A stretch of 64,000 nt of DNA, taken from the NCBI RefSeq assembly GCF_900110945.1, contig NZ_FOFL01000003.1, positions 124,001-188,000 of the forward strand, read 5' to 3'. The translations under genes and the position numbers were made by a program. A model generated the notes under the pieces. That model was not told where the DNA came from. It searched no databases and worked only from the letters and a program-made list of their open reading frames with translations. The stretch is from Devosia sp. YR412. Lineage in GTDB: Bacteria > Pseudomonadota > Alphaproteobacteria > Rhizobiales > Devosiaceae. Below, in pieces: positions 53,678 to 64,000 of the stretch (its first letter is position 1; each line of letters opens with the position of its first letter).

Positions 53678-54667
53678 ATGGGCACGTTTCAGACCGCGAC
53701 AATCACCCTTGCCGCCCTGCTCGTGGCAAACTCGGTCGCTTTTGCGCAGTCGCCCGGCCAGTGGAGCAATCAGCCGATCGGCCGGCTCGGAGAGGCCGCC
53801 AGCTACACCAGCCCGGACGAGACCCTGCGCCTCGATGCCAGCATTGGCGCGGCCTATATCGAGGGCAGCGAAAAGGTCTTCATCGGCAATTACACCCTCA
53901 GCCACCTGATCTGGCAGAGCACCGCGCCGATTCTGCGCGGCAGCGTCGCCCTCGAGGTCGGCAACGGTTTCAGCGTCAAAGCCGAAGGCGCCACAGCCGG
54001 CTTTGGGCGCAGCTATATGGAAGATTATGATTGGACGCGCGGCGACGACACGTTCAACAACTGGTCGCACCGTAGCCAGCATCCCGACACCAATCTCGAC
54101 CATTATTACACCGGCGGCGCCTCGCTGGGCTATGAGCTGGTCCGCGACAATAGAGCCGTGGTGCGGGCGCATGGCGGCTTCAAATATACCGATGTGAAAT
54201 GGTCCGCCTACGGTGGCAGCTACGTCTACAGCAATCCCGGCTTTCGTGACGATGTCGGCTCGTTTGCCGACGGCACGCCGGCTATCGCCTACCGTCAGCA
54301 GTTTCCGGAACTGTTTCTCGGCATTGATGGCGAGGAGCGTTATGGCAATTTCCGCGTCGGCGGCCTGCTGCGCGGGGGCATGACGTTCCTGTCGACGGCC
54401 ACCGACGAGCATTGGATGCGTGACCTGCGTTTCGTCGATACGCTTTATGTCGCCCCGACATTCACTGCGGGCGTCGATCTGGGCTTCGCGCTGGGCCGCA
54501 ATGCCGAACTGACCCTGGCAGCGCGCTATGACCAAGTCTTCGAAGCGCGCGGCGACACGACCTATTCCTACATCTCGAGCGGTGCATCACGCGGATCGGC
54601 AGCTGGAGCGGCTGGCGGCGGGATGCGCAGCGCCGAGATCACAGCCGGCCTGCGCGGTACCTTCTAG
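53678..54667 (+). CDS. Omptin-family outer-membrane protease
   Basis: 329 residues from the ATG at 53678 with a signal peptide ending VAFAQ. It matches the ten-stranded OmpT/Pla barrel: SYMEDYDWTRGDD with the catalytic Asp116 and Asp118, NWSHRSQHPDTNLDHYY, GGSYVYSNPGFRDDVGSF, and TATDEHWMRDL with Asp243 and His245. All four catalytic residues are present, so it should cleave peptides at the surface, typically between basic residues, with LPS dependence. It stands alone, convergent with nothing and divergent from xerC. Omptins are best known in enterobacteria and occur in some alphaproteobacteria. Confidence 0.88.
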   Translation: MGTFQTATITLAALLVANSVAFAQSPGQWSNQPIGRLGEAASYTSPDETLRLDASIGAAYIEGSEKVFIGNYTLSHLIWQSTAPILRGSVALEVGNGFSVKAEGATAGFGRSYMEDYDWTRGDDTFNNWSHRSQHPDTNLDHYYTGGASLGYELVRDNRAVVRAHGGFKYTDVKWSAYGGSYVYSNPGFRDDVGSFADGTPAIAYRQQFPELFLGIDGEERYGNFRVGGLLRGGMTFLSTATDEHWMRDLRFVDTLYVAPTFTAGVDLGFALGRNAELTLAARYDQVFEARGDTTYSYISSGASRGSAAGAAGGGMRSAEITAGLRGTF

Positions 54668-54725
54668 CCGCCCTGTCGATATCGTGAAGACTGTCCGGCT
54701 TTGGCAGAATCACTTGCGCTCCCTA

Positions 54726-54741
54726 TGTTCGAATGCGAACA
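54726..54741. promoter_or_regulatory. Palindrome immediately upstream of priA
   Basis: TGTTCG-AATG-CGAACA is a perfect inverted repeat with 6-bp arms, ending 12 bp before the priA ATG at 54754. The GTTCG-N4-CGAAC order is the reverse of the Gram-positive SOS box and does not match alphaproteobacterial LexA sites. Possible operator; regulator unknown. Confidence 0.35.
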
Positions 54742-54753
54742 GAACGGGCACAA

Positions 54754-56922
54754 ATGGAACATCGTCCAGACATTGTCGCCGTCATGGTGGGGGTCGCCGT
54801 CGAGGGGCCCTATAGCTATCGCGTTCCGCCCGGCATGGCGGTGACGCGCGGCTCGATCGTGGCTGTGCCTTTGGGGCCGCGGCTGATCCAGGGCGTGGTC
54901 TGGGGACCGCCCAAGGATATGGTGGCGCACAACAGGTTGCGCGACATCGCCCATGCCTATGAGGTGCCGCCGCTTTCCGAAGAGCTGCTTAAACTGGTCG
55001 ACTGGATCGCCAAATATACGCTGGCCGCGCCGGGCCAGGTGCTGCGCGCCGTGCTGCGTTCCACGGAAGCGCTCGATCCACCCAAACCGGTGGTCGCCTA
55101 TCGCCGAACCGGCCGTGAGCCGGAGAAGCTGACGCCGGCACGGCTGCGGGTGCTCGATGCCCTGATGGACGATCTGGCCTGGCCGAAATCTGCGCTGATC
55201 GGGGCAACCGGCGTTTCGTCGTCGGTGATCGACGGGCTGGAGCGGGCAGGCGCGGTGGAAAAGCTCGAGATGCCGCCGCCGCCCGTGGTGGAGCGGCCGG
55301 ACCCCGATACCGATATCGCCGTGCTGTCCGAGGCGCAGAGCCAGGCACTCAGGCAGATTATCGCGCTCGATCCGCATCAGTTCGGCGTGGCGCTGCTTGA
55401 TGGCGTCACCGGCGGTGGCAAGACCGAAGTGTTTTTCGAGGCGGTTGCCGACACGCTGCGGGCGGGCCGGCAGGCGCTGATTCTCCTGCCCGAGATCGCG
55501 CTGACCAACACGTTCATTGCCCGCTTCACCAAGCGCTTCGGCACGCGGCCGGCCGAATGGCATTCCGACATGACGCCGCTGCAGCGGGCCCGCGTCTGGC
55601 GCGGCGTGCTGGATGGTACGGTGCGGGCTGTGGTCGGGGCGCGCTCGGCGTTGTTCCTGCCGTTTCGCGAACTGGGCATGCTGGTGCTCGATGAGGAGCA
55701 TGATGGTGCCTACAAACAGGCTGATGGCATCACCTATCATGCCCGCGACATGGCTGTGGTGCGGGCACATCTGAGCAATGCGCGGGTGATCCTCTCCTCG
55801 GCGACGCCATCGGTCGAGACGCGCAACAACGCCAATGTCGGCCGCTATGCGCATGTGCTGCTGACCAGCCGCTTTGCCGAAGCGTCCATGCCCGACATCA
55901 CCGCCATCGACATGCGCATGGATGGGCCGGACAAGGGCCAATGGATTTCGCCGCTGCTGGCGCGCGAAGTGTTTGCGGCAATGGATCGCGGCGAGCAGGC
56001 GTTGTTATTTCTCAACCGGCGCGGCTATGCGCCGCTGACGCTCTGCAAGTCCTGCGGTCACCAGTATCAATGCCCTGATTGCTCGGCCTGGATGGTGGAG
56101 CATCGCTTCCGCGGCATCCTCATGTGCCACCATTGCGGCCATGAGGTGCGGACGCCAAAGGTCTGCGGCAAATGCGGAGATACGGAGAGCCTTGTTGCGG
56201 TCGGCCCCGGCATCGAGCGGGTCGCCGAGGAGGCCGCCGAGCGTTTTCCGAATGCACGGCGGGTCATTTTGTCGTCCGACATGGGCAGCAATGCCCAGCT
56301 ACGCGAGCGATTCTCGGAAATCGAACGCGGCGAGTTCGACCTGATCATCGGCACCCAGCTGGTCTCCAAGGGCCACCATTTCGAAAAGCTCTCGGTGGTC
56401 GGTGTGCTCGATGCCGATCTGGGCCTCGCGCATGGTGATCCGCGTGCTGCGGAAAAAACCTTCCAGATCCTGACGCAGGTGGCGGGTCGCGCTGGCCGGG
56501 CATCGAAAACCGGCAAGGCGTTCCTCCAGACCTATCATCCCGATCACGCGGTGATGAAAGCCATGGTGAGCGGCGACCGAGAGGCCTTCTACGCCCACGA
56601 ATTGATGGCGCGCGAAGCCGGCGGCTTGCCGCCGTTCGGACGTCTGGCGGCGCTGATCGTCTCGGCTAATGAGCATGACGTGGCGATGAATTTTGCCAAG
56701 AGATTGCTGTCCGCTGCCCCCATGGCCGATGGCGTTCGCCTGTTCGGCCCGGCCGATGCCCCGGTGGCCATGGTGCGCGGCCGCCATCGCGTGCGGCTGC
56801 TGGCGCAATCGGGGAAAGATTTCGACCTTTCCGGCTATGTCCGCTTCTGGCTGGGTTCTGCGGAGAAGGTGACCGGTAATCTGCGGGTGCAGGTGGACAT
56901 TGATCCGATGAGCTTTATGTAG
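54754..56922 (+). CDS. priA: Primosomal protein N' (replication restart helicase PriA)
   Basis: PriA reloads the replisome at stalled forks. The 722-residue protein has a degenerate N-terminal DNA-binding region, Walker A DGVTGGGKTEVFFEAV, VLDEEHDGAYKQ, and a zinc site of paired cysteines (CKSCGHQYQCPDC and CHHCGHEVRTPKVCGKCG), followed by GTQLVSKGHHFEKLSVVGV. I take the ATG at 54754; an ATG 21 bases upstream overlaps a palindrome and lacks a ribosome site. A TA module follows. Confidence 0.95.
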   Translation: MEHRPDIVAVMVGVAVEGPYSYRVPPGMAVTRGSIVAVPLGPRLIQGVVWGPPKDMVAHNRLRDIAHAYEVPPLSEELLKLVDWIAKYTLAAPGQVLRAVLRSTEALDPPKPVVAYRRTGREPEKLTPARLRVLDALMDDLAWPKSALIGATGVSSSVIDGLERAGAVEKLEMPPPPVVERPDPDTDIAVLSEAQSQALRQIIALDPHQFGVALLDGVTGGGKTEVFFEAVADTLRAGRQALILLPEIALTNTFIARFTKRFGTRPAEWHSDMTPLQRARVWRGVLDGTVRAVVGARSALFLPFRELGMLVLDEEHDGAYKQADGITYHARDMAVVRAHLSNARVILSSATPSVETRNNANVGRYAHVLLTSRFAEASMPDITAIDMRMDGPDKGQWISPLLAREVFAAMDRGEQALLFLNRRGYAPLTLCKSCGHQYQCPDCSAWMVEHRFRGILMCHHCGHEVRTPKVCGKCGDTESLVAVGPGIERVAEEAAERFPNARRVILSSDMGSNAQLRERFSEIERGEFDLIIGTQLVSKGHHFEKLSVVGVLDADLGLAHGDPRAAEKTFQILTQVAGRAGRASKTGKAFLQTYHPDHAVMKAMVSGDREAFYAHELMAREAGGLPPFGRLAALIVSANEHDVAMNFAKRLLSAAPMADGVRLFGPADAPVAMVRGRHRVRLLAQSGKDFDLSGYVRFWLGSAEKVTGNLRVQVDIDPMSFM

Positions 56923-56982
56923 GGTTTTCGTATATACAAAAATTGACGACGCGTAACGGACGGACTACATTGAGGGGGCTCG

Positions 56983-57255
56983 ATGGACTTCGAATGGGAC
57001 GAGACGAAGAACGCGACGAACAAGGTCAAGCACCGGGTGGACTTCTCATTGGTCCACCAGTTCAAATGGCATGACGCCATAATCGAACCCGATGCACGGT
57101 TCGACTACGGAGAAGATCGTTTTCTGGCTCGCGGCTATGCTGAGGATGGTCTGGGATATTCGATTGTCTTCACATTCCGCGGACCGGTGATCCGTGTGAT
57201 CAGCATTCGAGAGTTCAACAGGAAGGAGGAACGTCGCTATGGACGACCAAAATGA
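56983..57255 (+). CDS. brnT: BrnT-family toxin (ribonuclease)
   Basis: 90 residues with the RelE-like BrnT pattern: FEWDETKNATNKVKHRVDFS, ARGYAEDGLGYSIVF, RVISIREFNRKEERRY. BrnT cleaves RNA and is neutralised by BrnA. The 17-bp overlap with brnA is typical. It is inserted between priA and the atp operon and bounded downstream by three tandem family C repeats. Confidence 0.92.
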   Translation: MDFEWDETKNATNKVKHRVDFSLVHQFKWHDAIIEPDARFDYGEDRFLARGYAEDGLGYSIVFTFRGPVIRVISIREFNRKEERRYGRPK

Positions 57256-57517
57256 GAAGCGCCGTTATGGCGTTCCCGACGATGAGAATCCTGAACTGAC
57301 TGAAGACGCGATCCGGCGGTCGATTCCCGCAAAGCAATTCTTCGCCGAGCGCGGCTTGCCCATGCCTGGGCGGCCAAAAGCCGAGACACCAAAAGTGGCC
57401 GTGAGCTTGCGGCTGGATCAGGACGTCGTGGATGGCTTCAAGGCAGACGGTCCGGGTTGGCAGACGCGGATGAATGCGGCGTTGGCGGAGAGTCTGAGGC
57501 AGAAGAAGTCCGCGTAG
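57239..57517 (+). CDS. brnA: BrnA-family antitoxin
   Basis: 92 residues with an N-terminal PDDENPELTEDAIRRS toxin-binding part and a C-terminal VAVSLRLDQDVVDGFKADGP ribbon-helix-helix-like region, then WQTRMNAALAESL. BrnA represses the brnTA promoter and inhibits BrnT. The gene starts inside the last codons of brnT, so expression is coupled. Both genes look intact. Confidence 0.9.
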   Translation: MDDQNEKRRYGVPDDENPELTEDAIRRSIPAKQFFAERGLPMPGRPKAETPKVAVSLRLDQDVVDGFKADGPGWQTRMNAALAESLRQKKSA

Positions 57518-57529
57518 AGCTACGATCCT

Positions 57530-57772
57530 GCCACTCGAGGATAGCTCTCATGGCCTCCGCCGCTAAAATCCTTCCGCTGGAAGGATTTGCCGCGTAGCGG
57601 TCGGCTTCGTGCCATTCGGCCATAGGCCTCTTGGCCTTCGAGCCTAAATCCGCGCCACTGGCGCGGATTTGCCGCAAAGCGGCTGGCTTCCCGCCACTCG
57701 AGTATAGCTCTCGCGGCCTTCTCGCCTCAAATCGCTCTACTGGAGCGATTTGCCCTTTGGGACGGCTCGAAG
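57530..57772. repeat. Three tandem family C palindromic repeats
   Basis: Three units of about 80 bp: 57530-57608, 57609-57690 and 57691-57772. Each has CACT/CATTCG at the start, ATAGCTCTC or ATAGGCCTC, GGCCTTC-like DNA, a hairpin with CTGG loop (AAATCC...GGATTT or AAATCG...CGATTT), and a G-C-rich end with GGCTxG. The hairpin stems differ in sequence but covary. The gap before atpH (57773-57970) has only its leader. Confidence 0.87.
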
Positions 57773-57970
57773 CCTGCGACACTTTCGCCGCATTTGAATC
57801 ACGCCCCCACGCCTTGCATGCCGCGCCGGGCTTGTGCTAGAGCGAGCGCGACTTTGAGGGGGTGTCCGGACGTCCCCTTTTCCAGACCAGACCAAGCGTC
57901 GGCACCGCCCGGGTTTCCTGAGGGATATTGGGCGGATAAGCAGGCAGGCAAACAAGAGGGTATAGCGGCA

Positions 57971-60066
<2,096 letters not shown>

Positions 60067-60191
60067 GGCCAGTCGCGCGCTTTGCCTGAGAGGTGGATGC
60101 CACCTCTCGCCAGCAGGGCGCACCAAACAATGAGCTGGACCTCATTCGTCGTTCCCAGAACGCGAATGGCTCCTGAGGAGACGACAGGCCG

Positions 60192-61079
60192 ATGCCTTCG
60201 CTAAAGGACCTCAAGAACCGGATCGACTCGGTCAAATCGACCCAGAAGATCACCAAGGCCATGCAGATGGTCGCGGCGGCCAAGCTCCGTCGTGCCCAGG
60301 AAGCGGCTGAAGCGGCCCGTCCCTATGCCGAGCGCATGGGCAAGGTGCTCGCCTCGCTTGGCGCTGTCTATGAAGGCCAGTCCGATGCCCCCGTGCTTTT
60401 GGCCGGTACGGGCAAGGACCAGGTGCATCTGCTGGTCGTCGCGACCGGCGAGCGTGGTCTGGCCGGCGGCTTCAACTCCTCGATCGCCCGTCTGGCGCGC
60501 GAGCATGCTGCCAAGCTGATCAGCCAGGGCAAGACGGTCAAGATCCTGACAGTCGGCCGCAAGGGGCACGACATCCTGCGCCGCCAGTATCCCGAACTGA
60601 TCGTCGATACCTTCAACTTCCGCGAAATCAAGCAGGTCGGGTTCACCCAGGCCCAGCAGGTTGCGGAAAAGGTGCTGGCAATGTTTGCCGCTGGCGAATT
60701 CGACGTGGCAACGTTGTTCTTTGCCAAGTTCGGCTCGGTGATCAGCCAGGTGCCGACCGCCCGCCAGATCATTCCGGCCAAGCTGGAAAAGATCGAAGGC
60801 GAAGGCGCAGCTGCTTCCTCGACCGTGCCCTATGAGTACGAGCCGAGCGAAGAAGCCATCGTCGAAGACCTGTTGCCGCGCAATATCTCGGTGCAGATCC
60901 TGCGCGCGCTGCTGGAAAACTCCGCCTCGTTCTACGGTGCGCAGATGTCCGCCATGGACAATGCCACCCGCAACGCCGGCGAAATGATCGGCAAGCTGCA
61001 GCTGAGCTACAACCGCCAGCGCCAGGCCCAGATCACCAAAGAACTCATCGAAATCATTTCGGGCGCGGAAGCGCTCTAA
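60192..61079 (+). CDS. atpG: ATP synthase F1 gamma subunit
   Basis: 295 residues forming the central rotor stalk. Family marks are [20 protein letters not shown] at the N terminus and the C-terminal [26 protein letters not shown] lies ten bases before the ATG. It is separated from atpA by 125 bp, the longest gap in the operon, which has no clear terminator or gene. Confidence 0.97.
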   Translation: MPSLKDLKNRIDSVKSTQKITKAMQMVAAAKLRRAQEAAEAARPYAERMGKVLASLGAVYEGQSDAPVLLAGTGKDQVHLLVVATGERGLAGGFNSSIARLAREHAAKLISQGKTVKILTVGRKGHDILRRQYPELIVDTFNFREIKQVGFTQAQQVAEKVLAMFAAGEFDVATLFFAKFGSVISQVPTARQIIPAKLEKIEGEGAAASSTVPYEYEPSEEAIVEDLLPRNISVQILRALLENSASFYGAQMSAMDNATRNAGEMIGKLQLSYNRQRQAQITKELIEIISGAEAL

Positions 61080-62540
<1,461 letters not shown>

Positions 62541-62599
62541 TCTGCCAATCAGGCTCGCTGCACGCGGCGAGCCTCTTCCTCCGCTAAGGGACCAAAACA

Positions 62600-63025
62600 A
62601 TGGCTGAAGGCCTCAAGATCGAGATCGTGTCGCCCGAGCGGCTGGTGCTGTCGGAAGTCGTGACCTCGGTCACCGTGCCCGGTACCGAAGGCTATTTCAC
62701 CGTGATGGCCGACCATGCGCCGTTCATGACGACGCTGCGGAGCGGTTTCATCACCGTTTCCGGCCTCAACGGCCGCGACGAGATCTTTTTCGTCAAGGGC
62801 GGCTTTGCCGATGTCTCGCCGGAAGGCCTGACGATCCTTGCCGAGCAGTCCGCACCCTTCTCCGAATTCGATCATTCGGACCTGCAGACCCAGATCAAGG
62901 CTGCCGAGGCCGAATTGGCCAAGGCCGAAACGCCGGATGACAAGTCCTATGCGCAGGAAATGGTCTCGGGTCTCCTAAACCTGGCGCTCGAAGCTGGCCA
63001 GCTCAACGGCGTGCATATCCACTAA
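62600..63025 (+). CDS. atpC: ATP synthase F1 epsilon subunit
   Basis: 141 residues with the beta-sandwich core (IEIVSPERLVLSEVVTSVTV, DHAPFMTTLRSGF) and a C-terminal helical hairpin (QTQIKAAEAELAKAETPDD). It couples the gamma rotor to the c-ring and regulates ATP hydrolysis. It is the last gene of the operon, ended by the terminator at 63048. The inhibitor zeta subunit common in alphaproteobacteria is not adjacent. Confidence 0.95.
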   Translation: MAEGLKIEIVSPERLVLSEVVTSVTVPGTEGYFTVMADHAPFMTTLRSGFITVSGLNGRDEIFFVKGGFADVSPEGLTILAEQSAPFSEFDHSDLQTQIKAAEAELAKAETPDDKSYAQEMVSGLLNLALEAGQLNGVHIH

Positions 63026-63047
63026 TGCACTGTCAGCATTGAATTCT

Positions 63048-63079
63048 AAAACGCCCGTAGCATCCGCTGCGGGCGTTTT
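63048..63079 (+). terminator. Intrinsic terminator of the atp operon
   Basis: AAAACGCCCGTAGC (63048-63061), ATCC loop and GCTGCGGGCGTTTT, one G-U pair, ending in a T-run. It lies 23 bp past the atpC stop. Confidence 0.88.
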
Positions 63080-63236
63080 GCTTTGTACGAAATCGCACCG
63101 ATTGCCTAATATTTGTGCAAGTCATTGGTATGATTACGCAATTTGCCGTCATCAACACTCGATTAAGGAAAAACCTGCAGTCTGCCCCTGGGAATACGTA
63201 ATGCGCCGCGCGGCGCTATGACCATTGGGGGCGCAA

Positions 63237-64000
63237 ATGGTTTCTGTCTTGGGCAATATTCGGCTGACCTTTGCCATCGCGGCCATGGCCGTCTGCTCGA
63301 TCGCCATTGCGATCGGCGCGGTGCTTTTGGGGCTGTTCATCAGCCTCTCCAACACGGCCAGCACGGATGCGGTGAATGAAGTGGCCAGCGCCACGCGCAT
63401 CAGTTCGGAAATCCTTCAGGTCAACTTGCCCAGTCTCGAGATTGCCTCCGACGAAGTCGGCAATGTCGCAGCGCTGACCATGCGCTCCATGCCGCGCTTC
63501 CGCAGCCACGATGTGATCGACACCGTCGCCCGCGTCTCGGGCCAGAATGCCGCCATCTATGTCTACAATACCGAGGTCGGCCCCGACCTTAATATCGGCA
63601 CGTCGAGCCTGCTGAAAGCCGATGGCCAGCGGCTGCTCGACGCCCCGATCCTCGCCGGTACACCGCTGTTTGACTCGATGATGGCCAACCAGCCGGTGCA
63701 TTCGGAAGAAAACATCAATGGGGTCGGTTATTTCACCCTCTATCAGCCGATCGCCATGGCCGATGGCACGGTGATCGGTGCGCTGATGATCGCCGTGGCG
63801 CGGGCGCCGATCGAGGCGGTGGTCGGGCAGAACCTGATCATGCTGGTGGCCGTCGGTGGCGCCGCCCTGTTGCTGATCGGCCTGCTGGCCCTGGCGCTGT
63901 CGCGCCTCCTGACGCGGCCCATTCCACGCCTCTCCGATGTGATGAGCGCCGTCGCCCAGGGCGATCATGGCGTCGATGTGCCCTATACCGAACGCCGCAA
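63237..64000 (+). CDS. Methyl-accepting chemotaxis protein with Cache-type sensor (3'-partial)
   Basis: Open from the ATG at 63237 to the right edge, 254 codons. An N-terminal membrane helix (about 10-37) is followed by an extracytoplasmic Cache-like region (about 38-198) containing ARVSGQNAAIYVYNTEVGPD and NGVGYFTLYQPIAMADGTVI, a second membrane helix (about 203-225), and the start of a HAMP domain (LLTRPIPRLSDVMSAVAQGD). That is the N-terminal half of a chemoreceptor; the methylation and signalling parts lie beyond the window. A histidine kinase or cyclase output is possible but less likely. Confidence 0.78.
   Translation, partial: MVSVLGNIRLTFAIAAMAVCSIAIAIGAVLLGLFISLSNTASTDAVNEVASATRISSEILQVNLPSLEIASDEVGNVAALTMRSMPRFRSHDVIDTVARVSGQNAAIYVYNTEVGPDLNIGTSSLLKADGQRLLDAPILAGTPLFDSMMANQPVHSEENINGVGYFTLYQPIAMADGTVIGALMIAVARAPIEAVVGQNLIMLVAVGGAALLLIGLLALALSRLLTRPIPRLSDVMSAVAQGDHGVDVPYTERR

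Noticed and set aside
57530..57772. CRISPR array
   Set aside because: Only three units of about 80 bp, each with its own hairpin and no unique spacers; no cas genes in the window.
63039..63221. 60-codon frame after atpC
   Set aside because: It starts across the atp terminator, has no ribosome site and no recognisable features.

Overview
The window reads as a contiguous piece of a G+C-rich alphaproteobacterial chromosome, most likely a member of the Hyphomicrobiales and possibly Devosia-like. The evidence is gene content and order: an imuB-dnaE2 mutagenesis cassette, a hemC-hemD-mitofilin-like-hemY operon, tsaD-gpsA, dapF-mtaB-ftsY-ispZ, a type 2 argC, sdhCDAB, and an F1-only atpHAGDC operon. 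This placement comes from gene content, not from a search. Almost everything is vertical housekeeping DNA. There is no prophage, insertion sequence, rRNA or CRISPR array.

Layout. 1-4.6 kb: end of imuB, then dnaE2, with phhB converging on it. 5.1-8.3 kb: a membrane GGDEF-EAL protein followed by an N-acyl amino acid/autoinducer-synthase-like acyltransferase. 8.3-12.7 kb (minus): hemC, hemD, a mitofilin-like protein, hemY and tRNA-Thr. 12.8-16 kb (plus): tsaD, gpsA, a YciI protein, an EVE protein and a DUF1761 protein. 16-20.2 kb (minus): dapF, mtaB, ftsY, ispZ. 20.4-23.8 kb: two FemAB/BioF2-like acyltransferases around a JmjC/cupin-like oxygenase. 24.1-26.1 kb: ffh and rpsP. 26.4-31.8 kb (minus): leuB, a CPBP-like membrane protein, a 95-residue protein, a membrane-tethered ClpP-fold protein paired with a four-TM coiled protein, and a HEAT-like protein behind deoD. 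32.6-34.7 kb: argC, leuD, ridA. 34.7-39.4 kb (minus): a diguanylate cyclase, a luciferase-like oxidoreductase, a flavoprotein and a duplicated outer-membrane barrel. 39.6-43.1 kb: a candidate leader peptide, asd and two EamA transporters. 43.1-46.1 kb: an EF-hand pair, carbonic anhydrase and small proteins. 46.3-50.1 kb: sdhCDA-(cysteine protein)-sdhB. 50.4-54.7 kb: a five-repeat cysteine protein, an EamA transporter, xerC and an omptin. 54.7-57.5 kb: priA and brnTA. 58-63 kb: atpHAGDC. 63.2 kb to the end: start of a chemoreceptor.

The main pathways are aspartate-derived amino acids (asd, dapF), leucine (leuB, leuD), arginine (argC), haem (hemC, hemD, hemY), co-translational membrane targeting (ffh, ftsY), and respiration plus ATP synthesis (sdh, atp). 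Three families of short palindromic intergenic repeats (called A, B and C here) recur between operons.

The least explained items are a Met/Thr/Lys-coding short ORF before asd; a hairpin covering the leuD ribosome binding site; a secreted protein with five modules each carrying two Cys exactly 26 residues apart; a cysteine protein inside the sdh operon; the acyltransferase/oxygenase cluster; and a perfect CtrA-type site near a duplicated outer-membrane barrel gene.
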